Source: Roseivirga sp. 4D4 (lineage in GTDB: Bacteria > Bacteroidota > Bacteroidia > Cytophagales > Cyclobacteriaceae). From it: a DNA stretch of 64,000 nt. Location of the stretch: contig NZ_MDGP01000001.1 in the NCBI RefSeq assembly GCF_001747095.1, positions 3,579,001 through 3,643,000 on the forward strand. Reading direction: 5' to 3'. The notes under the pieces were generated by a model. The model searched no databases and was not told the DNA's origin. It was given only the letters and a program-made list of their open reading frames with translations. The stretch's first letter is position 1; each line of letters starts with the position of its first letter. A program made the translations under genes and the position numbers. This document shows, one piece after another, positions 53,212 to 60,191 of this stretch.

Positions 53212-53228
53212 CTGGTATGACTTTTGAC
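53212..53228 (+). promoter_or_regulatory. Sigma-54-like promoter of the 53260 gene
   Basis: CTGGTATGACTTTTGAC matches the -24 element well (CTGGTATGA) and TTTGA at -12. The predicted start is about 21 nt before the ATG. No copy of the composite motif is seen upstream, so it is less certain. Confidence 0.4.
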
Positions 53229-53259
53229 TAAATGAAATTGAAACTAAAACCTATACAAT

Positions 53260-53745
53260 ATGAAAACTTGTAAAAAACTTACAATTACCCTCTTCCTTTT
53301 GATACTTATTGGTTCATCAGGATTTGCCCAGAATAATAATTCCATCGGACTTCGGTTTGGAGGAACAAGCGGCATTACTTACAAGCATAATTCTTCGTTC
53401 GAAGCAATTCTTGGCTTTTGGGGTAATGGTATTAGTATCACAGCACTCAAAGAAAAGAGTAAACAAGCATTCGATGCTGTAGGTCTTAATTGGTATTATG
53501 GTTTTGGTGGTCACGTAGCCTTTTTTAATGACAATGATCCGAGCAATGATTTTGGGCGTGGTAACAGGACTTACCTTTCCAATGAGATGGCCTTTGGTGT
53601 CGATGCAATATTTGGACTTGAATACCACTTACCAGAAATACCATTTGCGATCAGCCTTGGGTTTAAGCCGTTTTTGGAAATAGATACAGACGGAAGGTTT
53701 TATGGAGCACCAGATCCAGGTTTTGGAATAAAATTTAAGTTCTAG
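53260..53745 (+). CDS. Small outer-membrane barrel-like protein
   Basis: The 161-residue product has a signal peptide (TITLFLLILIGSSGFAQ). The mature protein repeats barrel-like strands (SIGLRFGGTSGITYKH, GLNWYYGFGGHVAFF, MAFGVDAIFGLEYHL, FAISLGFKPFLEID) and ends DPGFGIKFKF with a terminal Phe, as for outer-membrane barrels. It resembles an eight-strand OmpW/OmpX-size barrel. A strong terminator follows. Confidence 0.72.
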   Translation: MKTCKKLTITLFLLILIGSSGFAQNNNSIGLRFGGTSGITYKHNSSFEAILGFWGNGISITALKEKSKQAFDAVGLNWYYGFGGHVAFFNDNDPSNDFGRGNRTYLSNEMAFGVDAIFGLEYHLPEIPFAISLGFKPFLEIDTDGRFYGAPDPGFGIKFKF

Positions 53746-53771
53746 TAACACTTCACTCACAATGAAAGTCA

Positions 53772-53806
53772 AAGGCCACCCCGATTAATCGGGGTGGCCT
53801 TATTTT
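53772..53806 (+). terminator. Terminator of the 53260 gene
   Basis: AAGGCCACCCCGATTAATCG and its continuation GGGTGGCCTT form a perfect 15-bp stem followed by ATTTTAT. The following 240 bp to 54047 hold only regulatory sequence. Confidence 0.9.
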
Positions 53807-53936
53807 ATGTATCACTCAATCGAGAGATACTCATAAGAAGGGCGTTATGTTTTGGATTTCAACAGCCTTTTGTTGGTTGGAAGGTTCATGTCATTAGAAC
53901 CAATGTTGCATCCCCTCTACACAATAACTTTTGACT

Positions 53937-53953
53937 GGGGAGATTTTTCTACA
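53937..53953. promoter_or_regulatory. Possible reversed copy of the composite motif
   Basis: GGGGAGATTTTTCTACA on the plus strand reads TGTAGAAAAATCTCCCC on the minus strand, similar to GTGTRTAA-N3-ATTCCCC. It lies about 75 bp upstream of the predicted transcription start of the DUF4382 gene. Weak. Confidence 0.3.
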
Positions 53954-53992
53954 ATAATCTAGGTCAATCGATCAATACGGGTCATTTGGGCA

Positions 53993-54009
53993 GTGGCATG
54001 AGTATTGGT
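53993..54009 (+). promoter_or_regulatory. Sigma-54-like promoter of the DUF4382 gene
   Basis: GTGGCATGAGTATTGGT has TGGCATGA at -24 and TTGGT at -12, with 11-12 of 14 informative positions matching. The predicted start is near 54020, 27 nt before the ATG. Confidence 0.5.
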
Positions 54010-54046
54010 CTTAGAGGTTTAAAGAATTAACCAAAAAATAAATAAT

Positions 54047-55012
54047 ATGAAAACTCTTAAAACCTTAAAATTTGCTCTTATCGGAGTATTAGCATTAACA
54101 TTTAGCTCGTGTGGCAACGATGATGAAGTGGATGGTTCTGGCCAGGCTTCTATTGAAGTAACTGATGCACCCATTGATAACACTGAAGTACAAGGAGTCT
54201 TTGTGACCATTACGGACGTGAAAATTAATGGCCAGTCGGCATCGTCATTTGATGGCAAGACAACAGTTGACTTGTTAGCCCTTCAAAATGGTAGAACGGA
54301 AATTTTGGCTAACGAAGAATTGGATGCTGGAACTTATAACAGTATCACTTTTACATTAGACTTGGCAACAGATGCCTCAGGCAATACACCAGGGTCTTAT
54401 GTGATGACCAGCTCGGGGAAGCAAGCACTGGAAATGGAAGGTCAAAGCGAAGTAGATTTAATAGCTACAGGTTCGTATAACATTTTGGCCAACAGTTCTA
54501 ATGCCCTAGTGGTAGACTTTGACCTAAGGAAAATGATTCAGGAAGAAACTAATGGAGCTGATGATTATACCTTCGTAACAAGAGCAGAAGCAAATGCTGC
54601 TTTGAGACTAGTTGAAAAAAGAGTTACAGGATCTATTGTGGGTCAGGTGGACATGGACGATTTTGATGATGCTGACAAGGTGATTGTTTATGCATACAAA
54701 GAAGGTACTTTCAATAGAGAGACAGAAACAAGTGGACAAGGTTCTAGTAACGTTATGTTCGCAAATGCAGTAAGTAGTACAGCCATTGCTGAAGGTGCAA
54801 TCTCTGATAGATTCGAACTTAACTTTATGGAAGCGGGCAATTATGAGCTAGTTTACGCAGCCTATTCAGAAAACACCTTGACTGGTGAATTAGAGTTCGA
54901 AAGCTTTATAGAGACTTCTGCTGGTGCAGAGGGAGAGATAACAGATGTGGTAGCTGTTGAGGCTAACGTTCAACTGAATCTTTCACTGATTTTTAGTGCA
55001 ATGATTGACTAA
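54047..55012 (+). CDS. DUF4382-like lipoprotein
   Basis: The 321-residue product has a lipobox (LTFSSCGND, Cys near residue 22). The DUF4382 domain starts ASIEVTDAPIDNTEVQGVFV and includes ITDVKINGQ, SFDGKTTVDLLALQNG and a late VVDFDLRKMI. Such lipoproteins are surface-exposed and uncharacterised. A strong terminator follows 30 bp after the stop. Confidence 0.85.
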   Translation: MKTLKTLKFALIGVLALTFSSCGNDDEVDGSGQASIEVTDAPIDNTEVQGVFVTITDVKINGQSASSFDGKTTVDLLALQNGRTEILANEELDAGTYNSITFTLDLATDASGNTPGSYVMTSSGKQALEMEGQSEVDLIATGSYNILANSSNALVVDFDLRKMIQEETNGADDYTFVTRAEANAALRLVEKRVTGSIVGQVDMDDFDDADKVIVYAYKEGTFNRETETSGQGSSNVMFANAVSSTAIAEGAISDRFELNFMEAGNYELVYAAYSENTLTGELEFESFIETSAGAEGEITDVVAVEANVQLNLSLIFSAMID

Positions 55013-55038
55013 TGATTAGTGTCTTCATATGACAAACA

Positions 55039-55063
55039 AGTGGGCTCTTTAGCCCACTTTTTC
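55039..55063 (+). terminator. Terminator of the DUF4382 gene
   Basis: AAGTGGGCT-CTTT-AGCCCACTT forms a 9-bp stem followed by TTTC. The next gene starts 25 bp later, so it may depend on read-through or an overlapping promoter. Confidence 0.85.
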
Positions 55064-55087
55064 ATAATCTTCATCCAAAAAAATCCT

Positions 55088-55465
55088 ATGAAAGATATCC
55101 TTAGAATGCTCGCAGTTTTGGTATTGGGTTTTTTGCTTCTCTCTTATGCGAGAAAACAAACGGTTCCAATAGCCACTCCCTCAGAAATTGAGGTTACTCG
55201 TACTATTGAGGTTGCAATGAACTCATTGGAAACCTTGGAACGTAAAATGGCAACCACATATAGTTCAAATACTGATAGTCTTATTAAGACAAGAAAAAAG
55301 GATTTGAACTTAGCTGCCTTGTCTGTCGAAAACGCGGGTAATGCTGAGTTGTTGGTTCTTCAACAAGACTGCCAGGAAATCAACCAGTGGATTGAGGCTA
55401 CACTAAAGTCTCTCGATAGCTTGGGTTTAGTAAGGAAGATCAACGCAGGTGGCAAAATCAAATAA
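55088..55465 (+). CDS. Small exported protein of unknown function
   Basis: The ATG at 55088 gives 125 residues; the open frame upstream runs through the terminator and is not used. A hydrophobic N terminus (LRMLAVLVLGFLLLSYA) acts as signal or anchor. The rest is helical with charged residues and no motif. It lies 22 bp ahead of the lipoprotein gene and is probably co-transcribed with it. Confidence 0.65.
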   Translation: MKDILRMLAVLVLGFLLLSYARKQTVPIATPSEIEVTRTIEVAMNSLETLERKMATTYSSNTDSLIKTRKKDLNLAALSVENAGNAELLVLQQDCQEINQWIEATLKSLDSLGLVRKINAGGKIK

Positions 55466-55487
55466 TACGAAGTCAAAATCACTAATT

Positions 55488-55850
55488 ATGAAGAATTATA
55501 TAAAATCAACATTAATTTTTTCCCTGTGCTTATTCATATTTAGCTGCTCGGGAGAAAAGAAATCGAATTTTGAAAAAGAAAGAGCTGACTTTAAAGAGAG
55601 CTTTGAAAAAGGTATAAATAGCATTGATGAAAAAATTTCTGAAATTGATGATGAGCTTGAAAGTGCAGGAGGCGATGTGGCCGAGAGTTTAAGAGAAACT
55701 AGAGATAAACTGGTAGAGAAAAGGTCAGAACTCCAAAGAGGCCTTGAAAGGCTCGAAAGATCGACTGAGGCCGCTTGGGAAGGTACCAAGGACTGGGCCG
55801 AAGATGCCTATGAATCAATGGAAGAGTTCTTTGAAGATCTCCAATCCTGA
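55488..55850 (+). CDS. Small coiled-coil lipoprotein
   Basis: The ATG at 55488 gives 120 residues with a lipobox (LCLFIFSCS, Cys near residue 19). The mature part is almost wholly helical and acidic/basic (DEKISEIDDELESAGGDVAE, then LRETRDKLVEKRSELQRGLE), ending AAWEGTKDWAEDAYESMEEF. The pattern recalls periplasmic stress lipoproteins of the phylum. It ends 20 bp before a terminator. Confidence 0.75.
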   Translation: MKNYIKSTLIFSLCLFIFSCSGEKKSNFEKERADFKESFEKGINSIDEKISEIDDELESAGGDVAESLRETRDKLVEKRSELQRGLERLERSTEAAWEGTKDWAEDAYESMEEFFEDLQS

Positions 55851-55871
55851 TTTGACAAATCAAACACCTAA

Positions 55872-55906
55872 AAAGGTATGAATCTTCATTGGATTCATAC
55901 CTTTTT
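55872..55906 (+). terminator. Terminator of the small-lipoprotein operon
   Basis: AAAGGTATGAATC and GATTCATACCTTT form a 13-bp stem around a 7-base loop, followed by TTTG. Confidence 0.9.
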
Positions 55907-56011
55907 TGTTTTGATAAGACTTAGCAAATTTTCATTGATTTAGCGGAACAGCCTGATATTATCACAAAAAAACCCTCTCGAAATGAGAAGGTCATTATTG
56001 TTTCTGCTTTT

Positions 56012-56170
56012 CTATAAGAGCACCTGGCCCAACAAAGACAGTACAAAGAGTACCACAAATAGAAAAAACAAAAACTTTGCGATTTTGGATGTGGCCGAAG
56101 CAACGCCTCTAAAGCCGAATAGCGCAGCAATGACTGCTACAATAAAAAAAACTAGTGCCCAGTAAAGCAT
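56012..56170 (-). CDS. DUF1328 (YtjA-type) mini membrane protein, copy B
   Basis: A 52-residue frame starts at the ATG at 56170: [20 protein letters not shown], then [20 protein letters not shown] and [12 protein letters not shown]. The G-F-R-G-V-A-S turn between two helices matches copy A at 50765. The two copies share only the family pattern and are not a recent duplication. Upstream lies the composite motif at 56301. It closes on the minus strand before the convergent lipoprotein gene. Confidence 0.85.
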   Translation of the reverse strand: MLYWALVFFIVAVIAALFGFRGVASATSKIAKFLFFLFVVLFVLSLLGQVLL

Positions 56171-56233
56171 AATATAAATTTTTTAAAGTGAAACATTATT
56201 GAACCTGATACTATGTGTATCTACACTTTTAAC

Positions 56234-56250
56234 TCCAAATTGTGAGCCAC
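56234..56250 (-). promoter_or_regulatory. Sigma-54-like promoter of DUF1328 copy B (weak)
   Basis: On the minus strand GTGGCTCACAATTTGGA has TGGCTC at -24 and TTTGGA at -12. The predicted start is about 53 nt before the ATG. The composite motif centre lies about 97 bp upstream of that start. Confidence 0.35.
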
Positions 56251-56300
56251 CTTCTGAAGTCTGTTCTATAGACTTGAAATGGATATTAGCCCAAATTTGA

Positions 56301-56330
56301 GTGTGTAATAATTCCCCGTGTTGAGGACTT
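56301..56330. promoter_or_regulatory. Composite regulatory motif, copy 3
   Basis: GTGTGTAA, two bases, then ATTCCCC-GTGTTG-AGGACTT: the left arm is exact, the right arm degenerate. It lies between the divergent DUF1328 copy B and AI-2E genes, 86 bp before the latter. Confidence 0.55.
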
Positions 56331-56387
56331 TTTGGACAACCAGCTAGCCATGTGCTCCAAAAACCCAATGAGGGGCTAATTAATTAT

Positions 56388-56404
56388 CTGGCAGGATATT
56401 AGCC
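56388..56404 (+). promoter_or_regulatory. Sigma-54-like promoter upstream of the AI-2E permease gene
   Basis: CTGGCAGGATATTAGCC has a perfect CTGGCA at -24, GG-N10-GC spacing and TTAGC at -12, matching about 11 of 14 positions. The predicted start is one base before the ATG at 56416, so either the mRNA is leaderless or the promoter is coincidental. Confidence 0.4.
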
Positions 56405-56415
56405 GTTGTGTTAAT

Positions 56416-57480
56416 ATGAAACTCTCCATACAAAAGGCCACCTATATCTTACTCTTTGTCATAGCTTCTGCCATGATTGCTATCCACGCGGGAAACATTC
56501 TAAAACCTATGGTTTTTGCGGTTCTGGCAGCTACTATTTATCTCAAGCCAGCCCAATGGATAGAAAAAAGAGGACTTGGTAGAGCAGCATCTGTATTATT
56601 GACCCTTTTACTTGGTACAGTCATTCTGACCGGTTTTGGCTATTTATTGGCAAATGAGACCGTTCAAGTCATGACTACCTTGAAAACAGAATTGAATATT
56701 GATAAGCCCTCTCAAGTGATTGCCGAAGAGCTTAATAGTCAGCTTAATAGTGAGTGGCTCTATTTAGATAAAAATGAAGTTTCAGACACTTTCAGAAAAT
56801 GGTTAGGAGATGTTGGGGTGCCATTTATTAGCAACACTTTCAAGTCTACGGGGTACATAATAAGCAATGCTGCTTTGTCAATGATTTATACATTTTTCAT
56901 TCTACTTTATAGAAGAGGAATAGTTGAATCAATATTAAAGATTTGGTCAAATTCAGAAGAGAGTGATCAATCAATCATTATAAACAGAATTCTCAAAACA
57001 GGTCAACAGTACGTTGGTGGTTTGGCAGCATTAATTGTCCTTTTGTCCATTCTATATGCGATTACATTTTGGGCATTTGGATTGGAATACGCCATCGTTT
57101 TCGCGGTAATTGCTGCTACTTTGGCTGTAATACCCTATATAGGTACTACGCTGGGAGCCTCATTGCCCGTTGTATACGCTTATTTATCATATGAAAATCA
57201 CTATATAGCCTTAGGTTTAATTGCTTGTATAATGACCATTCAAATGCTGGAGGGGAATTTTTTGACGCCAAAGATTGTAGGAGGATCAATGAAGCTAAAT
57301 CCTTTCGTTTCCTTATTGGCGGTGGTGTTTGGTAATTTTATTTGGGGGCTAGCAGGAATGATCTTGTTCCTTCCGCTTGCCGCTATGTTGAAGATAGTAT
57401 TGATGGAGACAAATAGCCTGCATCCAATTGGAGAGTTGATGGGTCAAAATCTTATAAAACCAGAACAAAAGGATGAATAA
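56416..57480 (+). CDS. AI-2E family transporter-like membrane protein
   Basis: The 354-residue protein has about seven membrane helices and matches the AI-2E/UPF0118 layout: a helical pair at the start (ILLFVIASAMIAIHAGNI), a long soluble domain (residues about 75-140), and the closing LLAVVFGNFIWGLAGMILFLPLAAM. The family includes exporters of autoinducer-2 and Na+/H+ antiporter-like proteins; function here is unknown. The endonuclease-like gene overlaps it by 8 bp. Confidence 0.88.
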   Translation: MKLSIQKATYILLFVIASAMIAIHAGNILKPMVFAVLAATIYLKPAQWIEKRGLGRAASVLLTLLLGTVILTGFGYLLANETVQVMTTLKTELNIDKPSQVIAEELNSQLNSEWLYLDKNEVSDTFRKWLGDVGVPFISNTFKSTGYIISNAALSMIYTFFILLYRRGIVESILKIWSNSEESDQSIIINRILKTGQQYVGGLAALIVLLSILYAITFWAFGLEYAIVFAVIAATLAVIPYIGTTLGASLPVVYAYLSYENHYIALGLIACIMTIQMLEGNFLTPKIVGGSMKLNPFVSLLAVVFGNFIWGLAGMILFLPLAAMLKIVLMETNSLHPIGELMGQNLIKPEQKDE

Positions 57481-58558
57481 CGGTATACTGCTTACAAGAT
57501 TATTAGAAGTACTCTATCTAATTTCAACGTTCCTTTGTCTTAGTATGGTTATCGCTCATCAACTGCGTATTTCTCACTGGCTTGTGAGAATGTTTGATTT
57601 TCCTGTCAAGCAGATGGTGATTATTCAGTTGGCACTCTCATTCATCATGTACCTATCTGTATTTGATGGTTCCCTGCTACTTCATATAATACCAATGATT
57701 ACAGGGTTTGTTTGTGTAGCGCTTCTGAGTTATACCATTTGGCCATATACCATCCTTCATCCGAAGGATATTAAAAGCACCTCTGCTGAGCATGGAGAAT
57801 CCATAAAGTTTTTGTCGGCCAATGTGTATATGGAAAACGATCAATATACCCGGCTCTTCAAATTGGTTGAAAAAGAAGATCCAGATTGTTTACTGTTATT
57901 AGAAACGGATGCTAATTGGTCGAACGCGGCACTGGGTTTAGATCAGAAATACCCATTTCAAATCAAATACCCACTGGCAAACACCTATGGCTTATTATTC
58001 TACAGTAAGTTGAAAATCATTGATCATGAAATACGGTTCCTATTGAAGGATGATATTCCTTCTATCAGGGCCGTCTTGCAGACGAATGAGGGCAAGGAAA
58101 TAATCTACTATGGTCTGCACCCTGAGCCACCTTCCCCAACTGAAAGCGATACTTCAACACCCAGAGATATCGAGTTATTGAAGATTGCCAAAGAAGTGAA
58201 AGCTATTGATAAGCCGATCGTCTGTGCAGGCGATTTCAATGACGTGGCCTGGTCTCATACCTCTAGGTTGTTTCGTAGGTATAGTGGTTTATTAGACCCA
58301 AGAATTGGCAGAGGCAGTTTTAGTACCTTTCATACAAAGTTGCCATTTTTCAGATGGCCTTTGGATCATTTTTTCCTTTCGGCACATTTTACACTCAACC
58401 AAATGGCCGTACTTCCTTCCATAGGTTCAGATCATTTTCCCATTCTCATTGACGTAAATCTCAACCTGTTTGAACAGCAGGAAAAACCATCACCCGAAGC
58501 GGATGATATAGATGAGGTGAAAGAGGTGCTTTCCAAAAGCACGGACGTTGAGCAATAA
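57473..58558 (+). CDS. EEP-superfamily (endonuclease/exonuclease/phosphatase) membrane protein
   Basis: The 361-residue protein has three N-terminal membrane helices (residues about 15-90) followed by an endonuclease/exonuclease/phosphatase domain: FLSANVYMENDQ, a Glu in LLLLETDANWS, VCAGDFNDVAWS (Asp/Asn metal and catalytic residues), and GSDHFPILID (Asp-His pair). All catalytic residues are present. Homologues act on phospholipid or nucleic acid phosphodiesters. It overlaps the permease gene by 8 bp. Confidence 0.9.
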   Translation: MNNGILLTRLLEVLYLISTFLCLSMVIAHQLRISHWLVRMFDFPVKQMVIIQLALSFIMYLSVFDGSLLLHIIPMITGFVCVALLSYTIWPYTILHPKDIKSTSAEHGESIKFLSANVYMENDQYTRLFKLVEKEDPDCLLLLETDANWSNAALGLDQKYPFQIKYPLANTYGLLFYSKLKIIDHEIRFLLKDDIPSIRAVLQTNEGKEIIYYGLHPEPPSPTESDTSTPRDIELLKIAKEVKAIDKPIVCAGDFNDVAWSHTSRLFRRYSGLLDPRIGRGSFSTFHTKLPFFRWPLDHFFLSAHFTLNQMAVLPSIGSDHFPILIDVNLNLFEQQEKPSPEADDIDEVKEVLSKSTDVEQ

Positions 58559-58559
58559 A

Positions 58560-58584
58560 AAAGGCAGTGAATTTCACTGCCTTT
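58560..58584. terminator. Bidirectional terminator
   Basis: AAAGGCAGTGAA and TTCACTGCCTTT form a 12-bp perfect stem (loop bases partly within the arms). It separates the EEP gene from the convergent PRC-barrel gene. Confidence 0.85.
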
Positions 58585-58605
58585 CATGTTGATTGTCTAT
58601 TCTGA

Positions 58606-59115
58606 TTACGAACCAAATCCATGTTTTGACTGATGCCTGTCGCGAATAGAATTGCTATGATTGTCAAACTTATTCGTTTTAAAACTAGCCTCTTCAAATG
58701 TATTCGGTGTTACAGATGAAGCATCCGAGTTTTCACCAGGCTCGTTTGACTGCATTTGATTCACATAAGGTTTCACCCCGTAAAAGGCATACACCTTCAT
58801 TAGTAAATCAATATGGTTAAAGTCCTTCCAATCTGTTGGGTCGATCGCTGGTGCTTCTAATAAACGGTCTTTATCTACATCGAGAATTACTTTATTTTCC
58901 TCTCTGGTATCGAGCTTAAAGCAGGCTAGTGGAATAGGTAATTCCTTGCTGCCAAGTCCCAATGTATGGCTTACGCTAAGAATCGCGTATGCTACTTTAT
59001 CTTGATTGACATCTACTACAATGTCTTTAATTGAGCCGATCGATTCGTGTGCGGCATTCACCACATAACTATTCGAAAGGTCTTCTACTGTCATTAATCT
59101 ATTGTCATTTTTCAT
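58606..59115 (-). CDS. PRC-barrel domain protein
   Basis: The 169-residue protein has an N-terminal PRC-barrel domain (LMTVEDLSNSYVVNAAHESI, GSIKDIVVDVNQDKVAYAIL, ELPIPLACFKLD). The C-terminal 60 residues are polar and disordered-looking with many Asn/Ser. PRC-barrel proteins bind RNA or photosynthetic/ribosomal partners or act in stress. It is the last gene of a three-gene minus-strand operon (27-bp gap to the barrel gene). Confidence 0.85.
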   Translation of the reverse strand: MKNDNRLMTVEDLSNSYVVNAAHESIGSIKDIVVDVNQDKVAYAILSVSHTLGLGSKELPIPLACFKLDTREENKVILDVDKDRLLEAPAIDPTDWKDFNHIDLLMKVYAFYGVKPYVNQMQSNEPGENSDASSVTPNTFEEASFKTNKFDNHSNSIRDRHQSKHGFGS

Positions 59116-59142
59116 ATCTTATTTATTTTTTAGTGTTAAACA

Positions 59143-60180
59143 TTATTTATTGTTGAAGCCTAAGAGCTTCTTGAGTCCTTCTGTTGGTACCACAAAGAGT
59201 GAGAAGTTGAACAGTAGGCTTGGATCTACTTCATTTTTCACCAAACTGTCATTGTTAAAACTGTTTTCTTCTGACACACGCAGGTTGATATTATAGGAAT
59301 AACCTACTCCTGCTTTGAGCCAAACAAAGTCATAGAGTTCGCGCTCATAGTTCACCTCGAGCGCAATATCAGACCGCCTTAGTTCTGCTGTCTCAAAATT
59401 GCTGAGGGGTTCAAATTTGCCATTGATTACATAAGATCCTCCGTCAATAGCATAGCCCATATAGAGACGGCTTTTATCATTGAAGTCTCTGCGAAATTTG
59501 AAATTGGCGGGTAGCTTGGCTTCAATTCCCCATTTGTCATTTAATTTTTTGTTCCATAGAAATACTGGATAGATGCTTGGTCGCCCCAGCGTATAGTTCA
59601 AGTAAAGACCTACACCATGAGCTAAATTTTTGTGTGGATTCCATCCGTACATTGCTGCCACGGAGTATCTGATAAAACTGGTAAATCGGTTGTCATCAAT
59701 GTTTGAGAGATTACCGTTAAGGGCCAGATCCATCCTTGCGGAAAGGAAGTGTTTTTTGTCCAGTGCGGTGTTATAGTAGAAAGTCATTTCTCTACTTTTG
59801 AGCGTCACTTTTTCGATCTGCTTAAGTAAGCTGGATTCTAACTGCGATGGTTGTTCGAAGTTGTACCTTCGCTCTTGATAATCAATCCCAAAAAGAAGTG
59901 TTGTTTTCGGTTTTAGGATGATTGGTATTTTCAACTGAAACTGAAAGGATGAGACACCATCAATGGTGGCTTCATCACCTACAAAACCTCCAGATATGGG
60001 TATTGATCTTAGATCGGCACCTGATAACCTTTGATAGTTAAACTCCATTCCTTTCGGTAATGGCATGCCAGGTACGGTTGCTGACGGAATAGTATCGTTA
60101 GCGCGTTGATAACCCCCTTGGGCCATGGCATTAACACTACAGCAGAATATGAGTAATATGGTTTTTATATATCTTTTCAT
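59143..60180 (-). CDS. Outer-membrane barrel protein, DUF6268-like
   Basis: The 345-residue product has a signal peptide (IKTILLIFCCSVNAMAQ). The barrel part shows regular strands with aromatic girdles and turns (KTTLLFGIDYQERRYNF, REMTFYYNTALDKKHFLS, NPHKNLAHGVGLYLNYTLG, RSDIALEVNYEREL), and its C terminus is a soluble tail. DUF6268 is my best guess. It lies 11 bp after the large BamA-like gene and belongs to its operon. Confidence 0.75.
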   Translation of the reverse strand: MKRYIKTILLIFCCSVNAMAQGGYQRANDTIPSATVPGMPLPKGMEFNYQRLSGADLRSIPISGGFVGDEATIDGVSSFQFQLKIPIILKPKTTLLFGIDYQERRYNFEQPSQLESSLLKQIEKVTLKSREMTFYYNTALDKKHFLSARMDLALNGNLSNIDDNRFTSFIRYSVAAMYGWNPHKNLAHGVGLYLNYTLGRPSIYPVFLWNKKLNDKWGIEAKLPANFKFRRDFNDKSRLYMGYAIDGGSYVINGKFEPLSNFETAELRRSDIALEVNYERELYDFVWLKAGVGYSYNINLRVSEENSFNNDSLVKNEVDPSLLFNFSLFVVPTEGLKKLLGFNNK

Positions 60181-60191
60181 TGTGCGTATTT

